From Mycobacterium sp. URHB0044 (lineage in GTDB: Bacteria; Actinomycetota; Actinomycetes; Mycobacteriales; Mycobacteriaceae): a stretch of 64,000 nt of DNA. The notes beneath the pieces were generated by a model. It was not told where the DNA came from, did no database searches, and saw only the letters and a list, made by a program, of their open reading frames with translations. Numbering within the stretch: the first letter of the stretch is position 1; each line of letters starts with the position of its first letter. Shown here one piece after another: positions 61,229 to 64,000 of this stretch. The stretch is taken from assembly GCF_000620625.1 (NCBI RefSeq), contig NZ_JIAW01000005.1, forward strand, positions 1-64,000, read 5' to 3'. A program made the translations under genes and the position numbers.

Positions 61229-61253
61229 ACGCTACGCAACAGTAGCGTAGCGT
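61229..61253. promoter_or_regulatory. Inverted-repeat operator between VOC unit and TetR (2)
   Basis: ACGCTACGC and GCGTAGCGT are exact inverted 9-base arms separated by AACAGTA. The half-site continues as tandem GTAGCGTAGCGTAG on the right. Lies between the VOC start (61198) and the TetR start. Confidence 0.78.
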
Positions 61254-61269
61254 AGTGACATACTCAGTC

Positions 61270-61902
61270 ATGTCCAAGAGCACCTCTGGTAGCGCTCGGT
61301 CGGCGGAGCGCTCCGAAACACCCGCGGCCGAACCCGGCGACGGCGAGGTCGATAGCCGTGTCCGACGGTCCCGAGATCGTGTGCTTACCTGCGCTTTCGA
61401 CCTGCTCAGTGACAGCGGGGTTGGCGGGTTCACCGTCGATGAGGTGGCCAGCCGGTCGGGCGTCGCGAAGACCACCATCTACCGCCACTGGCCATCTCGT
61501 GAGGCGCTGGTTCTCGACGCTGCGTCGCGGATCAGCGCCGAGCAGGAGGTGCCGGATACCGGCCGTCTCGAGGCGGACGTCCGGGCGCTTCTTGCGAATC
61601 TCGGCCATCTGCTGAGCACGGCGCGATGGTCGTCGGTCGTGCCCTCGATTGTCGACGTCGCCGAACGTGATCCTGAGTTCGCCCGCATCCACGGCAAGAT
61701 CCAGCGCGGACACGCGGCAGCGCTCAGGGAAGTCCTCGAGCGAGCCGTGCGTCGTGGCGAGTTGGCGGCAACAGCGGACCAGTCGGCCATGATCTCGGCA
61801 CTGATCGGACCGCTCTACTATCGCCGCTGGTTCGTACGCGAACCGATCGACGAGCCGTTTATCCAGACAATCGTGCGGAACGTGATAAGTGGGGCAACGT
61901 AA
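61270..61902 (+). CDS. TetR family regulator (2)
   Basis: 210 residues from MSKSTSGSARSAERS; a GTG at 61255 is possible. HTH RVLTCAFDLLSDSGVGGFTVDEVASRSGVAKTTIYRHWPSREALVLDAA is the AcrR-type consensus. The ligand domain contains SVVPSIVDVAERDPEFARIHGKI (TetR_C_11-like). Divergent from VOC/DUF1330, with a clear palindrome between. Confidence 0.9.
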   Translation: MSKSTSGSARSAERSETPAAEPGDGEVDSRVRRSRDRVLTCAFDLLSDSGVGGFTVDEVASRSGVAKTTIYRHWPSREALVLDAASRISAEQEVPDTGRLEADVRALLANLGHLLSTARWSSVVPSIVDVAERDPEFARIHGKIQRGHAAALREVLERAVRRGELAATADQSAMISALIGPLYYRRWFVREPIDEPFIQTIVRNVISGAT

Positions 61903-61996
61903 CCCGTTGGGATGTCGCAGATTCCAATAATCGCCGGCGATGTGGATCGTGTTGGCTCGAGGGCCTGTTAGAACCCGCGTTTCGTGCGAACCGGTG

Positions 61997-62425
61997 TCAC
62001 CCAATGGCGGTGACACGGATCTCGACCCGCATCTTCGGGGCGCCGAGCACGGGTACGCCCGTCTGCGTCCAGATGGGTGCCCGGTCGGGCATGCGCCTGC
62101 GGAACTGATCGACCATGACGTGGTTGTGTGCGTCGCCAATCGAATCGGGCGCACTCGGCACGTGATACGAGTTCACGTGCACGACGTCACGCCAGCTCGC
62201 GCCGGCGGTCGCGAGGGTGCGCTCGACGTTGTCGAAGGCGCGGACGATCTCTTCTTCGAGCGATTCGGGGAAGTTGAAATCGTCGTCCCAGCCGCCCTGT
62301 CCCGATATCTCGACGCGGTCGCCGATCCGCACCGCTTGGTTGTAATGGAGGTTCCTCAACTGGCGGTCGCCGTACCCGGGGGTCGCGAAGAACTCGATCG
62401 GTGTCGCTGTGTTCACTTCACGCAT
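61997..62425 (-). CDS. RidA/YjgF/UK114 family protein
   Basis: 142 residues. RidA-like fold: IEFFATPGYGDRQLRNLHYNQAVRIGDRVEISGQGGW, ERTLATAGASWRDVVHVNSYHV, GVPVLGAPKMRVEIRVTAIG with the Arg of the ligand site. Proteins of this sort deaminate reactive enamine/imine intermediates; this branch (with HxxxY and GQGGW) is one of the less characterised. Divergent from MarR (2) behind twin operators. Confidence 0.87.
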   Translation of the reverse strand: MREVNTATPIEFFATPGYGDRQLRNLHYNQAVRIGDRVEISGQGGWDDDFNFPESLEEEIVRAFDNVERTLATAGASWRDVVHVNSYHVPSAPDSIGDAHNHVMVDQFRRRMPDRAPIWTQTGVPVLGAPKMRVEIRVTAIG

Positions 62426-62462
62426 GAAGTTAACCGTACACCATTGACTTCACGCGTAAAGT
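62415..62462. promoter_or_regulatory. Twin MarR operators between ridA-like and marR genes
   Basis: ACTTCACGCATGAAGT (62415-62430) and ACTTCACGCGTAAAGT (62447-62462) are 16-bp imperfect palindromes in the same phase, 32 bp centre to centre, about three helical turns. The first overlaps the RidA start at 62425, the second ends just before the MarR start. Confidence 0.78.
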
Positions 62463-62469
62463 GACGACG

Positions 62470-62937
62470 ATGAAACGCTCGGACGAGCCAACCTGGCTGA
62501 CTCCCGAAGAGAAGGCGGCTTGGACGGGGTTGGTCTCCCTGATGCTGCTGCTACCCGGGAAGCTCGAATCCCCGCTGAGGGCAGTCGATCTGACGTTGTT
62601 CGAGTACCTCGCACTCAGTCACATTTCAGAAGCCCCGGGCCGGCGCATCCGGATGAGCGACCTGGCCTTCCTGGCCAGCGGCTCGCTCTCACGGTTGTCC
62701 AACGTCGTAAAGCGATTCGAGCAGCGCGGCTGGGTGACTCGCTCCCCCGACCCCGATGACGGCCGCTACACCTTGGCCCATCTGACCGATGACGGCTATC
62801 GCCTCGTAGTTCGGGCGGCCCCCATCCACCTCCGGTCGGTACGCGATTTGGTGCTGGATCCGCTGAATGCGGCCGACGTGCAAGCGCTCACCCGGATCGC
62901 GGCCAAGTTACGTGTGGTTCCGCCCGACTTCTCCTGA
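62470..62937 (+). CDS. MarR family regulator (2)
   Basis: 155 residues from the ATG at 62470 (GTG at 62461 possible, but inside the operator). wHTH: LTLFEYLALSHISEAPGRRIRMSDLAFLASGSLSRLSNVVKRFEQRGWVTRSPDPDDGRYTLAHL. Divergent from the RidA-like gene; the twin 16-bp palindromes between are its likely site. No ligand known. Confidence 0.9.
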   Translation: MKRSDEPTWLTPEEKAAWTGLVSLMLLLPGKLESPLRAVDLTLFEYLALSHISEAPGRRIRMSDLAFLASGSLSRLSNVVKRFEQRGWVTRSPDPDDGRYTLAHLTDDGYRLVVRAAPIHLRSVRDLVLDPLNAADVQALTRIAAKLRVVPPDFS

Positions 62938-62961
62938 CGGGCATGGCGCGTGGGAAGTGAA

Positions 62962-62997
62962 TCTCCCCTCCCCGCAAGGCACTGCGAGGAGGGGAGA
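62962..62997. terminator. Bidirectional hairpin terminator between convergent genes
   Basis: TCTCCCCTCCCCGCA pairs with TGCGAGGAGGGGAGA (14 of 15) around AGGCAC. It lies between the MarR (2) stop at 62937 and the F420-reductase-like stop at 63037, so can end both transcripts. A short T-containing CTTCTGACAC follows on the + side. Confidence 0.75.
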
Positions 62998-63036
62998 CTT
63001 CTGACACACCAAGATGTTCACTGATCGATCAGCGGC

Positions 63037-63660
63037 TCAGCCGGCAAATTCGGTGGCGCCGAGGGCGACGTCGAAGTTTTCTAGCCCCTGACGGGCGATA
63101 CCCATCAGCACGAGGCTCGTTCCTTCCAGCCAGTGCGCCATGTTCAAGCCGCCGACATCCAGCGCGCGCAGCCCGAGACTCTCGATGAAGTCCGAAACGC
63201 CTGCCTTGGCCTGCGCATCGTCGCCGGCGAAGAACACATCCAGCGTCCGGCCATCCTTCAGGACATGACCGAAGACGGTGTTGAACGCCTTCACCACACT
63301 GGCGCTGGCCGGGGCAGCCTTGGCAACATCCTGCGCGATCGAGGTGTCATCGGGGATGGACAGGCCGTCGGCCTCGGCATTGAAGGGGTTGCTGATGTCG
63401 ATGATCACCTTGCCCGCCAAGGCGTCTCCGTACTGGGTGACAACCGGAACCACATTGGCGTATCCCAAGGCCACGATCACGATGTCCCCGGCCGGAACGG
63501 CGCCGAACTCCCCCGTCGTGGCCCCTCCGAGATCCTTGGCAAGGTCGGCGGCCTTGGACTGATTGCGACCGATGACCTCGACGGCGTTACCGGCTGCTAC
63601 TGCCAGTGAGCCGATGGCGCGGGCCATGTTGCCGGTGCCGATGATGCTGATGCTGCTCAT
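63037..63660 (-). CDS. NADPH-dependent F420 reductase-like oxidoreductase
   Basis: 207 residues from MSSISIIGTGNMARAIGSLA at 63660. Rossmann motif IIGTGNMARAIG with NADP phosphate-binding RNQSKAADLA; VIIDISNPFN and VVKAFNTVFGHVL are typical of the F420-dependent NADP reductase/YqcF-like family. Small single-domain member. Whether F420 or another acceptor is used cannot be told. Longer upstream reading ignored because this start fits the family. Confidence 0.87.
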   Translation of the reverse strand: MSSISIIGTGNMARAIGSLAVAAGNAVEVIGRNQSKAADLAKDLGGATTGEFGAVPAGDIVIVALGYANVVPVVTQYGDALAGKVIIDISNPFNAEADGLSIPDDTSIAQDVAKAAPASASVVKAFNTVFGHVLKDGRTLDVFFAGDDAQAKAGVSDFIESLGLRALDVGGLNMAHWLEGTSLVLMGIARQGLENFDVALGATEFAG

Positions 63661-63789
63661 GAAATGTCCTATCTTCTCGTTTGCGTAAAAGGTTGACTCC
63701 TCCACCATAACTGCATTGGTTGGCGCGTCAATCAATCGGGAGGTGTGGAGGCGGCCCTTCGACGACCGGCGAAGGCACGGCCTTCGTCG

Positions 63790-64000
63790 TCACTCGTCGT
63801 TCGTGCGTAATTCCCAGGGCGGCATGCCAATTGCGTCGGCTAGGTTGCGCTGGAGCGCTACGCCAGCCGGTAGCGTGCGGTAGAAGATGCTTACCTCGGC
63901 GATCCTGCCGTCTGCGTCGAGCAGGACGAAGAAGATGCCGTTGACCGCCGCGTCTCCGACTTGCAGCCGGAAGTGTGCGGCGTGGTGAGTCTCGCCACTG
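63790..64000 (-). CDS. NTF2/SnoaL-like protein, C-terminal part, cut by window edge
   Basis: Reverse frame gives 69 residues running in from the window edge: SGETHHAAHFRLQVGDAAVN, IFFVLLDADGRIAEVSIFYR, then GMPPWELRTNDE and a stop at 63790. LLDADGRIAEVSIFYRTL is the beta-strand pattern of SnoaL/NTF2-like proteins. Full length and start lie outside the window. Divergent from nothing visible; upstream of the F420-reductase-like gene on the same strand. Confidence 0.65.
   Translation of the reverse strand, partial: SGETHHAAHFRLQVGDAAVNGIFFVLLDADGRIAEVSIFYRTLPAGVALQRNLADAIGMPPWELRTNDE

Noticed and set aside
1..64000. CRISPR arrays, rRNA, tRNA, riboswitches, intact insertion sequences
   Set aside because: Looked for regularly spaced repeats, conserved rRNA/tRNA segments and transposase motifs by eye; none found.

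Overview
The window reads as chromosome of a fast-growing environmental Mycobacterium/Mycolicibacterium-type actinomycete. The signs are high GC, many GTG and apparently leaderless starts, a DUF222/HNH (13E12-family) gene with a mycobacterial LexA box, F420/PPOX and LLM-type oxidoreductases, a KstR-like operator, an LGFP-type lipoprotein, two secreted WDMNxCHTWY proteins and a decayed pdxS resembling the mycobacterial form. Species assignment is inference.

Layout. 1-3.4 kb: SOS-type 13E12 gene, PAQR/hemolysin III membrane protein, MOSC protein, and a ParD-like/zeta-like toxin-antitoxin pair behind twin operators. 3.4-6.6 kb: a tightly overlapped alkylation-repair operon (ECF sigma, two O6-methylguanine transferases, a 2OG-Fe(II) oxygenase, a stand-alone Ada zinc domain), possibly headed by a MarR regulator. 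6.6-10.2 kb: a divergent four-gene envelope operon (YtkA-like domains, a Trp/His-rich membrane protein) behind a 42-bp palindrome. 10.2-18.6 kb: SDR enzymes, HxlR regulator, haloalkane dehalogenase, a hydrolase-metacaspase fusion, GNAT, a frameshifted thioesterase, an epoxide hydrolase and a small secreted protein.

19-45.7 kb is a catabolic island, probably for an amine or amino-alcohol: APC permease, EamA exporter, LysR and two FCD-GntR regulators, three aldehyde dehydrogenases, a D-2-hydroxyglutarate-dehydrogenase-like flavo-iron-sulfur protein, a tartrate/isopropylmalate-type dehydrogenase, GMC and DAO flavoproteins, a kinase plus class-III PLP enzyme resembling a kinase/phospho-lyase pair, a nonsense-interrupted aminotransferase, a 2-hydroxyacid dehydrogenase and two MBL-like proteins. 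Seven copies of ATTGTnnACAAT sit in its promoter regions and define a candidate regulon; a second operator (TGTTCTACAGTAGAACA) flanks the first GntR gene.

45.7-53 kb is accessory and partly decayed: SDR, GNAT and DHFR-family remnants, a 59-bp duplication, a MazEF-type module, YaeQ, DUF3297, a lipoprotein, a CBM2 protein, and a serine hydrolase behind a KstR-like site. 53-64 kb holds regulator/enzyme pairs (XRE, TetR, TetR, MarR) with clear palindromic operators, a second GMC oxidoreductase, an LLM enzyme, a second MazF-like module with a truncated gene fused in frame upstream, VOC, DUF1330, RidA and F420-reductase-like proteins. I see no rRNA, tRNA, CRISPR array or intact insertion sequence.
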